Source: Asticcacaulis sp. AC466 (GTDB taxonomy: Bacteria > Pseudomonadota > Alphaproteobacteria > Caulobacterales > Caulobacteraceae). Taken from it: a stretch of DNA of 64,000 nt. The translations under genes and the position numbers were made by a program. Position 1 is the first letter of the stretch, and each line of letters opens with the position of its first letter. The stretch is taken from the NCBI RefSeq assembly GCF_000495815.1, contig NZ_AWGE01000019.1:1-64000 (forward strand). Direction: 5' to 3'. Shown one piece after another: positions 7,502-14,286 of the stretch. Under the pieces are notes generated by a model, which worked only from the letters and a program-made list of their open reading frames with translations, was not told where the DNA came from and did not search any database.

Positions 7502-8081
7502 TGCCGCCGCCTCCCTGAAAGGCCGAGGGGCCGCCCGGCGCATCCTCGATCAGCTGGCCCAGGGCGTGCAGATAGACTTCGATGGCGTTTACCGTCGTGA
7601 CCAGGCCGGAGACATTGTCCTTGCGGATGGCCTTGATGACGGGCTTTAGCGCTTCGCGCACCAGGCCCAGCTGTTTCGCTGTCTTGTAAGCGTGCGCGAT
7701 GCCTTCCCGGATAACGGCGGCTTTGTCTTCTTCGGCGATGATGTAATCGACGATGACGCGCAGACGCTTCTGTGCTTCCGCGCTCAAGATGTCGTCGACT
7801 GGCAGGTCCTGACCGTACAGCACCGAATTTTCGGGATTGTCCACGTCGATCGAGGGCAGGCCGCCGCCTTCAGGCGGGGTGTAGCTCAAGACAGCATGCC
7901 GGCCGAGGTTGCCCATCGGGGCGGAAATGATGCCTTCTTCACGCATGATGCGCAGGAAGGACTTGGCGGTCGCCGGGCTCAGGCCCAGCGTCGTTTCGAG
8001 ATTGCGTGCGGAGACGCTGGGGCGCGCCTTCACCAGGGCGACGGCGCGGTCATAGGGTTTTTGCGGCGCGTCGTCGGACAT
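7485..8081 (-). CDS. Winged-helix plus GapR-like (DUF2312-like) fusion protein
   Basis: A 198-residue protein with two recognisable parts. Residues about 10-55 look like an FtsK-gamma-type winged helix (DRAVALVKARPSVSARNLET followed by ATAKSFLRIMREEGII). Residues about 103-157 (AQKRLRVIVDYIIAEEDKAA then AYKTAKQLGL...LKPVIKAIRKD) resemble the coiled-coil DNA-binding GapR/DUF2312 fold known from Caulobacter, which binds overtwisted AT-rich DNA and affects replication. The Gly-rich tail is probably flexible. Both assignments are by eye. It sits in the early operon and probably acts on DNA. Confidence 0.6.
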   Translation of the reverse strand: MSDDAPQKPYDRAVALVKARPSVSARNLETTLGLSPATAKSFLRIMREEGIISAPMGNLGRHAVLSYTPPEGGGLPSIDVDNPENSVLYGQDLPVDDILSAEAQKRLRVIVDYIIAEEDKAAVIREGIAHAYKTAKQLGLVREALKPVIKAIRKDNVSGLVTTVNAIEVYLHALGQLIEDAPGGPSAFQGGGGSGTKH

Positions 8082-8084
8082 GGC

Positions 8085-8270
8085 TTACTCCATGTCTTGC
8101 AAGACGGCTCGACCGTGTAGTGCCTGGGTGCAGATCCAGGCAATCGTCATTTGGCCGGCGCCAAAGATCATGCCGGCGACAAACAGCATAAATGCTGCTG
8201 CGATCGCCAGCCGCACGACATAGGCCGCGCCGTCCCAGAAGGTGTCGCGATAGGCGGGAGGCGTTGTCAT
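8085..8270 (-). CDS. Small membrane protein
   Basis: A 61-residue protein with one strongly hydrophobic helix (about residues 17-42, VVRLAIAAAFMLFVAGMIFG and onward) flanked by polar ends. Its start overlaps the stop of the upstream gene and it ends only a few bases before the GapR-like gene. No family recognised. Confidence 0.55.
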   Translation of the reverse strand: MTTPPAYRDTFWDGAAYVVRLAIAAAFMLFVAGMIFGAGQMTIAWICTQALHGRAVLQDME

Positions 8271-8530
8271 GCCGCCACCTCATCGACCTGCAGATCGACC
8301 TCTTCGGCATCACGCGGCGCGGGATAGAGGACGACGTGCTCGATGTGCCAATGGCCGCCGTCAGCGGTACGAAGGGATACGACGCCGCGCGGGCTAATGT
8401 CTATGCGTCCGGCAATGTAGCCTTCGAACTTGCTGCGCGAGTCCATGAACGCGAGGTGCACGTCATTGTGCTTCAGCCATTCAGGCTTCAGGTTTTCAGG
8501 CGTGATCTTGACGCCGTAAGGGATTTTCAT
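8267..8530 (-). CDS. Phage hypothetical protein
   Basis: An 87-residue soluble protein starting MKIPYGVKITPENLKPEW, with a predicted small beta-rich fold (RIDISPRGVVSLRT, then GHWHIEHVVLYP) and an acidic C-terminus. No family recognised. The ATG at 8530 has AAAGG about seven bases upstream. It belongs to the leftward operon. Confidence 0.6.
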   Translation of the reverse strand: MKIPYGVKITPENLKPEWLKHNDVHLAFMDSRSKFEGYIAGRIDISPRGVVSLRTADGGHWHIEHVVLYPAPRDAEEVDLQVDEVAA

Positions 8531-8541
8531 TGGTTTGCCTT

Positions 8542-8724
8542 TCAGTAGGAGGTGAGATCGCGTAGGACGATTTCGTTCCAGGAAGTGCTGGTGGCGTGGT
8601 AGTTGACGCCGCGCTTGTTTCGCTGGCGGAAGAGCGGATCTATGTGATCCTCAATGTCTTGGATTAGGGCGGCTCGAGCCTCTTCATCTCCGCCGATTAC
8701 TAATACCCTGAGTATGTCGTTCAC
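8542..8724 (-). CDS. Small phage hypothetical protein
   Basis: A 60-residue protein from a GTG at 8724, with GAGGAG about ten bases upstream. The sequence starts VNDILRVLVIGGDEEARAAL and is rich in acidic residues. It is too short to assign. Position within the leftward operon and the ribosome binding site support it. Confidence 0.5.
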   Translation of the reverse strand: MNDILRVLVIGGDEEARAALIQDIEDHIDPLFRQRNKRGVNYHATSTSWNEIVLRDLTSY

Positions 8725-8730
8725 CTTGGG

Positions 8731-8907
8731 CTAGCTCCTCTGTGGGTGGTGAAAGGGATAGGGAGAGTTGAGGGGGGGGGGGGGCGACGCGATGCGCCGC
8801 TTGACCGGAACCCCGTAGACGCGCACGTCAGGCCTAGGACCATTGAGGCAGCCAGGTGTGGTGTGGCGCTCGACGTCGTCCGTGCCGGGGTCGTCTGGGT
8901 CCTTCAC
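8731..8907 (-). CDS. Small proline-rich protein containing a C13 tract
   Basis: A 58-residue frame from a GTG at 8907 that overlaps the upstream stop (GTGA). It is rich in Pro, Arg and Asp. Thirteen consecutive C bases (8772-8784, read on the minus strand) encode its Pro run near the C-terminus, so slippage would shift the last 14 or so residues. Real expression is supported only by overlap and position; the composition is unusual. Confidence 0.4.
   Translation of the reverse strand: MKDPDDPGTDDVERHTTPGCLNGPRPDVRVYGVPVKRRIASPPPPLNSPYPFHHPQRS
8772..8784 (+). repeat. Homopolymer of 13 G
   Basis: Thirteen G residues in a row within a G-rich block (8743-8784) that also contains GGGATAGGGAGAGTTGAGGG. 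Tracts of this length are prone to replication slippage and to sequencing error, and the block can form a G-quadruplex on the plus strand. It lies inside a small minus-strand gene. Confidence 0.9.
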
Positions 8908-9191
8908 GCGGCGATCCTCCGCTCCAGGTCGGCAGGCGGAAAGCTGAGCGGCCAGAGACCGAGCGACGCGGTCGTTCGATTGAGCGGTCGGAAGAAGCGC
9001 GCATCGGCGAAGACCGGCTGGCCGGACAGGAAGACCAGGAAGCAATGCGAGATAGTGAGGCTGGTCCAGGGAATGCCGAGATAGCGATCACCAAACACCA
9101 AGCCGCTCGCATCAGCGACGATGCATTCGAGCGCGAAGGCGCGGCCGCGAAGCCTGGGGTTCCAGTAATCGTATTTCTGAAACGCGCTCAC
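8904..9191 (-). CDS. Phage hypothetical protein
   Basis: A 95-residue protein starting at a GTG (9191) that overlaps the stop of the membrane peptide upstream (GTGA). It contains a beta-type central segment (RAFALECIVADASGLVFG) followed by an aromatic-rich stretch. No family recognised. Overlaps at both ends place it in the leftward operon. Confidence 0.55.
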   Translation of the reverse strand: MSAFQKYDYWNPRLRGRAFALECIVADASGLVFGDRYLGIPWTSLTISHCFLVFLSGQPVFADARFFRPLNRTTASLGLWPLSFPPADLERRIAA

Positions 9192-9277
9192 GACAGACCT
9201 GCCATGACCAGTCCGACGATCAGGACCAGCGCAGCCATGCAGATCGCGCGGCTGAAGGAATCGATGAAATCGGCCAT
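9188..9277 (-). CDS. Tiny single-pass membrane peptide
   Basis: A 29-residue peptide, MADFIDSFSR followed by a hydrophobic helix to the C-terminus (CMAALVLIVGLVMAG). It is too short to assign. It is the second gene of the leftward operon, starting right after the XRE regulator, and overlaps the next start (GTGA). Confidence 0.5.
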   Translation of the reverse strand: MADFIDSFSRAICMAALVLIVGLVMAGLS

Positions 9278-9281
9278 GGGG

Positions 9282-9725
9282 CTACTCCGCCGCATGGGCG
9301 ATGGGGGGCGGCATATCGGCCAGTGCCTCAACCGACAGGGTTTCGACCAAAGAGAGGAGGCGTCGACGCAAAATGGCCGATGGAATACGCGGAAATGCCC
9401 GGGCGAGGGCGAACCCCTCGGTCGTCAGAAGGAAGCCGGCGACGGCCGTCTCGGTTTCGACGCCTTCAGCGGCGACTATCTCTTCGTCGATGCCTTCGAA
9501 GAAATAGGGCGCGGGGGCCTTAAGAACGCTGGCTATGGCGTACAGCTTCGAGCAGCTGATCCGGTTACTGCCGCGTTCGTACTTCTGGACCTGTTGGAAT
9601 GTCAGCCCGATGCGCTCGGCTAAGGCTTCCTGAGACAGGCCAAGGGACTTGCGCCGCATGCGGACGCGTGCGCCGACATGGATATCGACGGGATCCGGGG
9701 CTTTTAATTCGTCTTGCAGTTTCAT
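9282..9725 (-). CDS. XRE-family transcriptional regulator
   Basis: A 147-residue DNA-binding protein. Residues about 14-70 form a classic helix-turn-helix of the alphaproteobacterial XRE type (RMRRKSLGLSQEALAERIG, then FQQVQKYERGSNRI). The C-terminal half, ending in an LSVEAL...PPPIA segment, follows the layout of this regulator group. The ATG at 9725 has GGAGG eight bases upstream. As first gene of the leftward early operon, behind an operator-controlled promoter, it probably regulates the early genes or the lysis-lysogeny choice. Confidence 0.9.
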   Translation of the reverse strand: MKLQDELKAPDPVDIHVGARVRMRRKSLGLSQEALAERIGLTFQQVQKYERGSNRISCSKLYAIASVLKAPAPYFFEGIDEEIVAAEGVETETAVAGFLLTTEGFALARAFPRIPSAILRRRLLSLVETLSVEALADMPPPIAHAAE

Positions 9726-9757
9726 AACCCAACCTCCGATGTGTGGATGCTGGGTAA

Positions 9758-9786
9758 GAGCTAGTGCGTATTTTTATACGTGTCAA
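9758..9786 (-). promoter_or_regulatory. Leftward early promoter
   Basis: Reading the minus strand, TTGACA (9786-9781) is followed by a 17-base spacer and TAGCTC (9763-9758), about 33 bases ahead of the XRE start codon. The spacer is filled by an operator copy at 9765-9782, so bound repressor would block RNA polymerase. Confidence 0.6.
9765..9782. promoter_or_regulatory. Operator O1
   Basis: TGCGTATTTTTATACGTG, an 18-base imperfect dyad of the form TGCGT-N8-ACGCA, with a perfect 14-base palindromic core CGTATTTTTATACG. It lies between the -35 and -10 boxes of the leftward promoter. Four related sites lie at 9793, 11310, 11345 and 11368. Confidence 0.75.
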
Positions 9787-9792
9787 CAACAA

Positions 9793-9810
9793 TGCGTAAA
9801 AAAATACGCA
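9793..9810. promoter_or_regulatory. Operator O2
   Basis: TGCGTAAAAAAATACGCA, a near-perfect dyad whose centre is 28 bases from that of O1, upstream of the leftward -35 box. Same TGCGT-N8-ACGCA pattern as the sites in the repressor/Cro intergenic region. Confidence 0.75.
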
Positions 9811-9878
9811 AAATTGGCATGGCAAAAAACGATGCGCGCGAATCAGGCTGCGCAAAGGAAGGACCTCAGAGGGTTAAT

Positions 9879-10271
9879 CTAGTTCGCGGTAAGGGGATCG
9901 CCTTTTTTGATTTCTTTTTTGTGGGCTTCCATTTGAGCCCTGAGATCAACGCCCGCCGGGCACAGGAATGTGGCGTATCGCAGCATAAGTGTGTACGGGC
10001 CGGCATGTTCGTAGACAGTCGGGATGCCGCACCCCAGTGGCTGCACGAATGTCTCTGCGACAAGACGGGCGGTTTCCAGCGTTATATTGGGTCCGCCAGG
10101 TGATGCTGCGCTGACCAGGAAAATATCATCCTTGTCGCTAAGGCGAAGCCAGTACTTTTTGTCAGCAACGGTGACTTTGGCGAGTGGCCCGTTAAAATCC
10201 GCAATATTTTGCGCCTTCGCAACTGTCGACGAGGTGGCCAATGCCAATGTGATGAGGAAGGCTAGACGCAT
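9879..10271 (-). CDS. Exported hypothetical protein, downstream of repressor
   Basis: A 130-residue protein starting at the ATG at 10271 with a clear Sec signal peptide (MRLAFLITLALATSSTVAKA, cleavage near AKA-QN). The mature part contains two cysteines that may form a disulfide (LGCGIP and FLCPAG) and no recognised domain. It is third in a minus-strand unit repressor - lipoprotein - this gene, so it should be expressed in the lysogen. A role at the host envelope, such as blocking superinfection, is an inference from position and export. Confidence 0.7.
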   Translation of the reverse strand: MRLAFLITLALATSSTVAKAQNIADFNGPLAKVTVADKKYWLRLSDKDDIFLVSAASPGGPNITLETARLVAETFVQPLGCGIPTVYEHAGPYTLMLRYATFLCPAGVDLRAQMEAHKKEIKKGDPLTAN

Positions 10272-10621
10272 ATTATCTTCCCATTTTCTTCGTGGCACTT
10301 TTTGCTGTCTTGGCGCTCAAACGCGCTATCGCATCTCCGGCGAAGCTCATCTATTACAGCCTGCCGGGCGTTGGTCTGGTCGTTCTCGAGCGATGAGTTG
10401 ACCGCAGCACCGACCGGGCCTGTCGCAATGGCTAGAGCCAGAAGAGCGCTCCTGGTAATGGGCTTATTGTTGTATTGCATTGCGATGTTTCGCCCTTCAA
10501 CGCAGGGCGGTGTATTGAATTTGGGGTCGATTGGATTGAGATTGGCAAGCGTAGACTGGGGCGTACTTACACACCCGGTAAGCAGAGTTCCGGCAATCAG
10601 AATAAGAATTAGCGCTCGCAT
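10262..10621 (-). CDS. Lysogen-expressed lipoprotein
   Basis: A 119-residue protein from the ATG at 10621, preceded by a strong AGGGGGGA ribosome binding site. It begins MRALILILIAGTLLTGCVS, a lipoprotein signal with lipobox LTGC (Cys17). The mature part has a second hydrophobic stretch (ALLALAIATGPVGAAVNSS) and a C-terminal Cys pair. The frame continues upstream but the lipobox fixes the start. It lies directly downstream of the CI-like repressor on the same strand. Function unknown; lysogenic conversion is likely from position. Confidence 0.7.
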   Translation of the reverse strand: MRALILILIAGTLLTGCVSTPQSTLANLNPIDPKFNTPPCVEGRNIAMQYNNKPITRSALLALAIATGPVGAAVNSSLENDQTNARQAVIDELRRRCDSAFERQDSKKCHEENGKIICV

Positions 10622-10640
10622 ATTCCCCCCTATGTTGTCG

Positions 10641-11309
10641 TTAAGTGAGATCAATAATTGCGCGGACGACCTTTGCCGCAATCCGCACCTGGACCGTTTC
10701 ATCCGTTGGATGATCATTTATCTGTATGGGCTGTTGCCACCGGGGATTGGTTGAGCGTGGCCAAAGTTGAACGGTACCGTCTGCTCCGATTTCAACCTGT
10801 TTGGCGCTGCGTTCGCGCAAGAAGCCCGCATCCCTCGTGCGTTCAACAATCACTACGTCACCGCTTTTGGGGACGTATTGGATCGCGATCGCGTCGACAA
10901 CCTGTAGATAGGTCCCGTCAGGAAACACCACGTTCATGCTGTCCCCTTCCAACTTCTCGTACCATTGTTGCGTGCGAGGGTAGGACTTAACAGGAGCGCC
11001 TTCAACTTCGCCCAAAGGCACGTCACTGAAGTCAAACGCCTCAATCCATACCCCGCCACCAGTTCTGTATCTCACCGGCAATGTCCCCTGGCTATCTCCC
11101 TTTGAAAGTGGGGGGAGTTCCAGAAGGGCTTCCACGGTCGTGCCCAGCTCACGCGCTATGTTATAGATCGTGTCAGCGCCTAATCGATGCGTGCCCAGGT
11201 TTGCGGCTTGGCGCACAGACCCTTCAGACACGCCGACGCGATCCGCCAGTGCGTAGTTGGAAAGGCCTTGGGCCTGCATAATTTTCTTTAGGTAAGAAAC
11301 TGGTTTCAT
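10641..11309 (-). CDS. CI-like phage repressor with S24 peptidase domain
   Basis: A 222-residue repressor that should maintain lysogeny. The N-terminal helix-turn-helix (about 5-60) includes GLSNYALADRVGVSEGSVRQ. The C-terminal LexA/S24 domain has the nucleophile in EGDSM (Ser124) and a plausible general-base Lys170 in RSAKQVE, so RecA-stimulated self-cleavage is possible. The usual Ala-Gly cleavage site is not obvious; RTGGGVW (82-88) occupies that region. The start codon lies directly beside operator O3, with a TATATT-like box about six bases before it on the minus strand, so its message may be leaderless, as lambda cI is from PRM. Confidence 0.9.
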   Translation of the reverse strand: MKPVSYLKKIMQAQGLSNYALADRVGVSEGSVRQAANLGTHRLGADTIYNIARELGTTVEALLELPPLSKGDSQGTLPVRYRTGGGVWIEAFDFSDVPLGEVEGAPVKSYPRTQQWYEKLEGDSMNVVFPDGTYLQVVDAIAIQYVPKSGDVVIVERTRDAGFLRERSAKQVEIGADGTVQLWPRSTNPRWQQPIQINDHPTDETVQVRIAAKVVRAIIDLT

Positions 11310-11327
11310 TGCGTAAAATATAACGCA
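11310..11327. promoter_or_regulatory. Operator O3, at the repressor start
   Basis: TGCGTAAAATATAACGCA, full match to TGCGT-N8-ACGCA, immediately adjacent to the repressor start codon (11309) and covering its probable -10 box. Occupancy would repress the repressor gene, giving autoregulation. Confidence 0.75.
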
Positions 11328-11344
11328 TTACGCCTTTGGGCGCA

Positions 11345-11362
11345 CCAGTATAAAAATACGCT
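11345..11362. promoter_or_regulatory. Operator O4, one degenerate half-site
   Basis: CCAGTATAAAAATACGCT has the AT-rich centre and one good half-site (ACGC); the other half is degenerate. It sits 23 bases from O5 centre to centre, so it may be a weaker cooperative site. Confidence 0.5.
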
Positions 11363-11390
11363 TGAAATGCGTATTTTTATACGCAATATC
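11362..11390 (+). promoter_or_regulatory. Rightward early promoter with operator O5
   Basis: TTGAAA (11362-11367) and AATATC (11385-11390) are 17 bases apart, and the spacer is almost exactly the perfect operator TGCGTATTTTTATACGCA (11368-11385). The start codon of the next gene is only about seven bases beyond the -10 box, so the transcript could be nearly leaderless. The arrangement copies that of the leftward promoter. Confidence 0.6.
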
Positions 11391-11396
11391 TCAGTC

Positions 11397-11732
11397 ATGA
11401 GCATACTAGCTGATTTTCTGCGTCGTTGCGACAAGGTTGCTGAAACTGCCGGTTGGGCAGAGGCAACGCTTTCCACAAAGCTGCTGGGTGGAGGCAAGCG
11501 TCTGGGCGAATTAAAGGCCGATAAGGATATCGGCATTAAGCGCTTGACTGCGGCCTTGTCCGATCTTGAGGGCCTTGAGCGTAAGTACGGCATAGAAAAA
11601 TGGTGGCTCACCCCCTCCGTCACCGACCATGCCCACCGAACCGGTGACGAACCTGCGGCCTCGTCCGATCCCGCCATGGCCCTGACCGGCACGGGCGGGG
11701 CCGTATTTTCCGAAACTATCGAATCAAGCTGA
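11397..11732 (+). CDS. Small Cro-position DNA-binding candidate
   Basis: A 111-residue protein from the ATG at 11397; an ATG a few codons upstream (11367) falls inside the operator-promoter and is unlikely. The sequence MSILADFLRRCDKVAETAGW followed by LSTKLLGGGKRLGELKAD suggests a helix-turn-helix with unusual spacing. The C-terminal 40 residues are low-complexity. It is the first gene rightward of the repressor, under the operator-overlapped promoter, which is the position of Cro; the function is inferred from that. Confidence 0.65.
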   Translation: MSILADFLRRCDKVAETAGWAEATLSTKLLGGGKRLGELKADKDIGIKRLTAALSDLEGLERKYGIEKWWLTPSVTDHAHRTGDEPAASSDPAMALTGTGGAVFSETIESS

Positions 11733-11838
11733 TCGCGCATTTTGCGGGGTCCAGGCTGGCTGTTCTCGTGACGTCAAGGCCTTTCTCCCGCAGGGCGCTC
11801 AACCGCGCAATGTCAAACACTCCGCTGGGGAACATCAC

Positions 11839-12219
11839 ATGAGTAACGCACCAGGCAGCGAGTCCGACCGGCCCTCAACGCGCGTCATCCGACGCCATGT
11901 GAGCACACCCTTCGGCTTCGATATGATCATTGAAATCGATGGCGACAGCGGGTCGCTGGTTTCTGTTGGGAACCGGACGGCCGATGACCTGTCTCGCGTG
12001 TCGAAAATTTTGATCACGCGATCCTGCCTCTATATCACGTCGATGGTTATGTCGGCGGAATGCAAGGGGCAAATTGCCGAAGACCTGCAGGCCACCTTAC
12101 CTGACAACCCGCTTCTGGAATTGGAGCGGGTAATGCTAGCCGAAATTTGCTCGGTGCAAAAGCTGGCGGGCGGGACCGCCCAAAAGCTGGCCAAGGCATT
12201 CAAGGGGCGTTTGCAATGA
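11839..12219 (+). CDS. Phage hypothetical protein
   Basis: A 126-residue soluble protein of unknown family. The N-terminal half is predicted beta (FGFDMIIEIDGDSGSLVSVG), the C-terminal half helical. A GGGGAA sequence lies about ten bases before the ATG. It is the first gene of the run leading into the replication genes; its stop overlaps the next start (ATGA). Confidence 0.6.
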   Translation: MSNAPGSESDRPSTRVIRRHVSTPFGFDMIIEIDGDSGSLVSVGNRTADDLSRVSKILITRSCLYITSMVMSAECKGQIAEDLQATLPDNPLLELERVMLAEICSVQKLAGGTAQKLAKAFKGRLQ

Positions 12220-13136
12220 GCCGGCGTATTTTCACCTGGACGGGCCGCGTGTGTGTCGCGGCTAACGCTGCTGAAGCCAAGGTTCTGCTCGGTGCGGAGG
12301 CTTTCACCAAAGCAACTATATACGACCTGACGGAGCCATTGCTCACTCTGATCAAGCACCAACCGGGTTCGCATGGCGCATTGGAATCCATGCGCGAGCG
12401 GAGCCGAATAGCAGAAGCCGAGGTGTCCTCGCTTACCGAGGGCTATAACAACGCAGTCGCGCGTTCCCTTCGCCTTCAGGACGAATTGAGCCAAGCCACA
12501 GCGCAGCAAGACAAGATCGTCCAGGAAATCTGCGATCTGATCAAGGCCAACGAGCGCCAGGCAGAAAGGATCGCGCTCCTCGAAGAGGACGCCGTGCGCA
12601 AAGCCGCCGAGGCCGCCGAGCTGGTGGAGATACGGGCCTTCAATGCCACACCGCTCGGCGACCTGTCTCATCTGCGTGAAGCGCCGGTTCAAATTGTCGA
12701 TGACGGGGAGGAGATGGAGGCCAGCTATCGCCAGATGGCGGAGTCGATGTCGCCCTGGGCTGGCAGTATTCCTCCGGTCCAGGCGGCAACGCCTTGCGTC
12801 CCTCCGGTGAAAGTGAAGGCGAAACCAGGGCCTAAGCCGAAACCGAAATCCGAGACGGTTATTGCGGTGACATGGCCGGACACGCCAGTAATCTTGCCGA
12901 CGACCCCAGTCATCGTGCCGACGACCAGTGAAACGCCGAATTCGTCACGGCGTCCCCTGAGTCCGCCGGCCGCGAGGCATGGTGAAGCCGTCATGACCAT
13001 GACCGATGAATGCATGAACCCCGACGAAATCGCCAAGAGCCTCAATGCCGGGCTGAAGGCGAACGATCGGGTCAATGCCGCCCAGGTCAAGGCGATCCAG
13101 GTCGAGATGCGCGCCCATGCGAAGGCGGGTGTGTGA
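12216..13136 (+). CDS. Phage coiled-coil protein with Pro/Lys-rich linker
   Basis: A 306-residue protein from the ATG at 12216 that overlaps the upstream stop. Residues about 50-140 form a long coiled coil with many Glu, Ala and Gln heptads (the SRLRLQDELSQATAQQDK-like region). Residues about 175-240 are low-complexity and basic/proline-rich (KVKAKPGPKPKPKSE, then repeated PTTPVIVPTT). A small polar C-terminal domain follows. No family recognised. Its neighbours are a GcrA-like factor and the primase, so a role in replication or gene control is plausible but not shown. Confidence 0.6.
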   Translation: MSRRIFTWTGRVCVAANAAEAKVLLGAEAFTKATIYDLTEPLLTLIKHQPGSHGALESMRERSRIAEAEVSSLTEGYNNAVARSLRLQDELSQATAQQDKIVQEICDLIKANERQAERIALLEEDAVRKAAEAAELVEIRAFNATPLGDLSHLREAPVQIVDDGEEMEASYRQMAESMSPWAGSIPPVQAATPCVPPVKVKAKPGPKPKPKSETVIAVTWPDTPVILPTTPVIVPTTSETPNSSRRPLSPPAARHGEAVMTMTDECMNPDEIAKSLNAGLKANDRVNAAQVKAIQVEMRAHAKAGV

Positions 13137-13945
13137 TGGCTATGCCCAGGGAAAATGTCGGCTGGTCGCAGGAGCGCATCGCGCAGCTGAAACAGTTGTG
13201 GCCATCAGGTCTATCAAGTCAGGACATCGCCACATCGCTGAACCGCTTGCCGGGCTCGTTTCTGTCGCGCAATGCCGTCATCGGCAAGGCGACGCGTATG
13301 AAGCTCGGAGGCAAGGCGCCTGCCGCTAGCCCACAACTAGGGAAGAAGGCGGCTTCACCTACGGACGATGTCTGGGCGGTTATAGATCCGGTCCTGGTCC
13401 GTGATTGGCCCGATGATGTGCCGATCGACACCATCCGCAATCGGCTTGTCGCCGAAAATCCCGGCGTCGACGTTCCCGATGAGAACAAGATCCGCATGCG
13501 GGCGCAGCGCCTGAAGCTTAAGCGCACCAATGCGGATAAGTTTCGTCGTGAGGCTGCCGTCAAAGGACGAGCGGCCATCAAGGGCGACATGGTGGAGCAG
13601 AAGTTTTTTGAGCGGGTCGCCGCTGGAAACCTGACGTCCCATACGACGCCGGCATTGATACAGGCCAAAATGGCTTACCCGAATATTGCGGCTTCAGTCG
13701 GCATCGGGATCCTGGATTTGGAAGACGGGCGGTGCAAGTTCATTCTCGGGCGCGATCCGGCCGGCCACGAACGATATTGCGGTGGGTCCTGCGCCCGTCA
13801 ACCGCGCGGCCGGTTTGCCCCTTGGTGCCTCAGGCATTCCAAGAGGTTGATCGATAGCCAAGCGACGGCAAAACGTCCGACGCCAATGCCGAATGCCGGC
13901 CGCGGCGACCTGCGCACCGTCTTTGGCGCGGGGAGATTACGCTGA
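13136..13945 (+). CDS. GcrA-like transcriptional regulator, phage-encoded
   Basis: A 269-residue protein from the ATG at 13136 (TGATG overlap with the gene upstream). Residues 9-58 match the GcrA DNA-binding domain: GWSQERIAQLKQLWPSGLSS, then a SRNAVIGKATRMKLG core. The C-terminus (about 195-240) has the GcrA-type Cys/His module: C200 in GRCKFILG, YCGGSC (215, 219) and WCLRH (231, 234). GcrA is an alphaproteobacterial cell-cycle factor that works with sigma70 at promoters carrying CcrM-methylated GANTC. The protein is longer than typical GcrA, with an extra middle segment (about 75-130) that itself resembles a GcrA-type helix-turn-helix. Confidence 0.75.
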   Translation: MAMPRENVGWSQERIAQLKQLWPSGLSSQDIATSLNRLPGSFLSRNAVIGKATRMKLGGKAPAASPQLGKKAASPTDDVWAVIDPVLVRDWPDDVPIDTIRNRLVAENPGVDVPDENKIRMRAQRLKLKRTNADKFRREAAVKGRAAIKGDMVEQKFFERVAAGNLTSHTTPALIQAKMAYPNIAASVGIGILDLEDGRCKFILGRDPAGHERYCGGSCARQPRGRFAPWCLRHSKRLIDSQATAKRPTPMPNAGRGDLRTVFGAGRLR

Positions 13946-14286
13946 TGGCGAAACGCTATGCGGGACAGCCGCGTCATGATGCCGAGCCTCGAGATTGGGA
14001 AATAGCGGCCTGGAAGCGCTTCGCCACGGTCGCCCTGGACGTCGCCCTGCAGCGTACTGCGAAAATGGGCCAGCTCCTGGAGCTGGCTGAAGATGCCCGA
14101 CGCCTCCGGGTCTTCGGGCCAGAAGGTCCGTCTAATTCCTGTACACGCCTGATTGAGATCGCCCGAGAAGCGGCCCGATCTTCGGTACCGAGGGCGTACC
14201 TGATAGATCTCGACCGCCTGGCGCGCGAGATCCTCATGCTGTGCGACGGTCATACGGAAGTGCGGAAGGCGGCACGCGGCATATGA
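13945..14286 (+). CDS. Phage hypothetical protein, helical
   Basis: A 113-residue, Ala/Arg-rich helical protein without recognised domains. It starts at an ATG that shares a base with the gcrA-like stop (TGATG) and ends four bases into the primase gene. Co-translated position between the regulator and the primase suggests an accessory role in replication. Confidence 0.6.
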   Translation: MAKRYAGQPRHDAEPRDWEIAAWKRFATVALDVALQRTAKMGQLLELAEDARRLRVFGPEGPSNSCTRLIEIAREAARSSVPRAYLIDLDRLAREILMLCDGHTEVRKAARGI

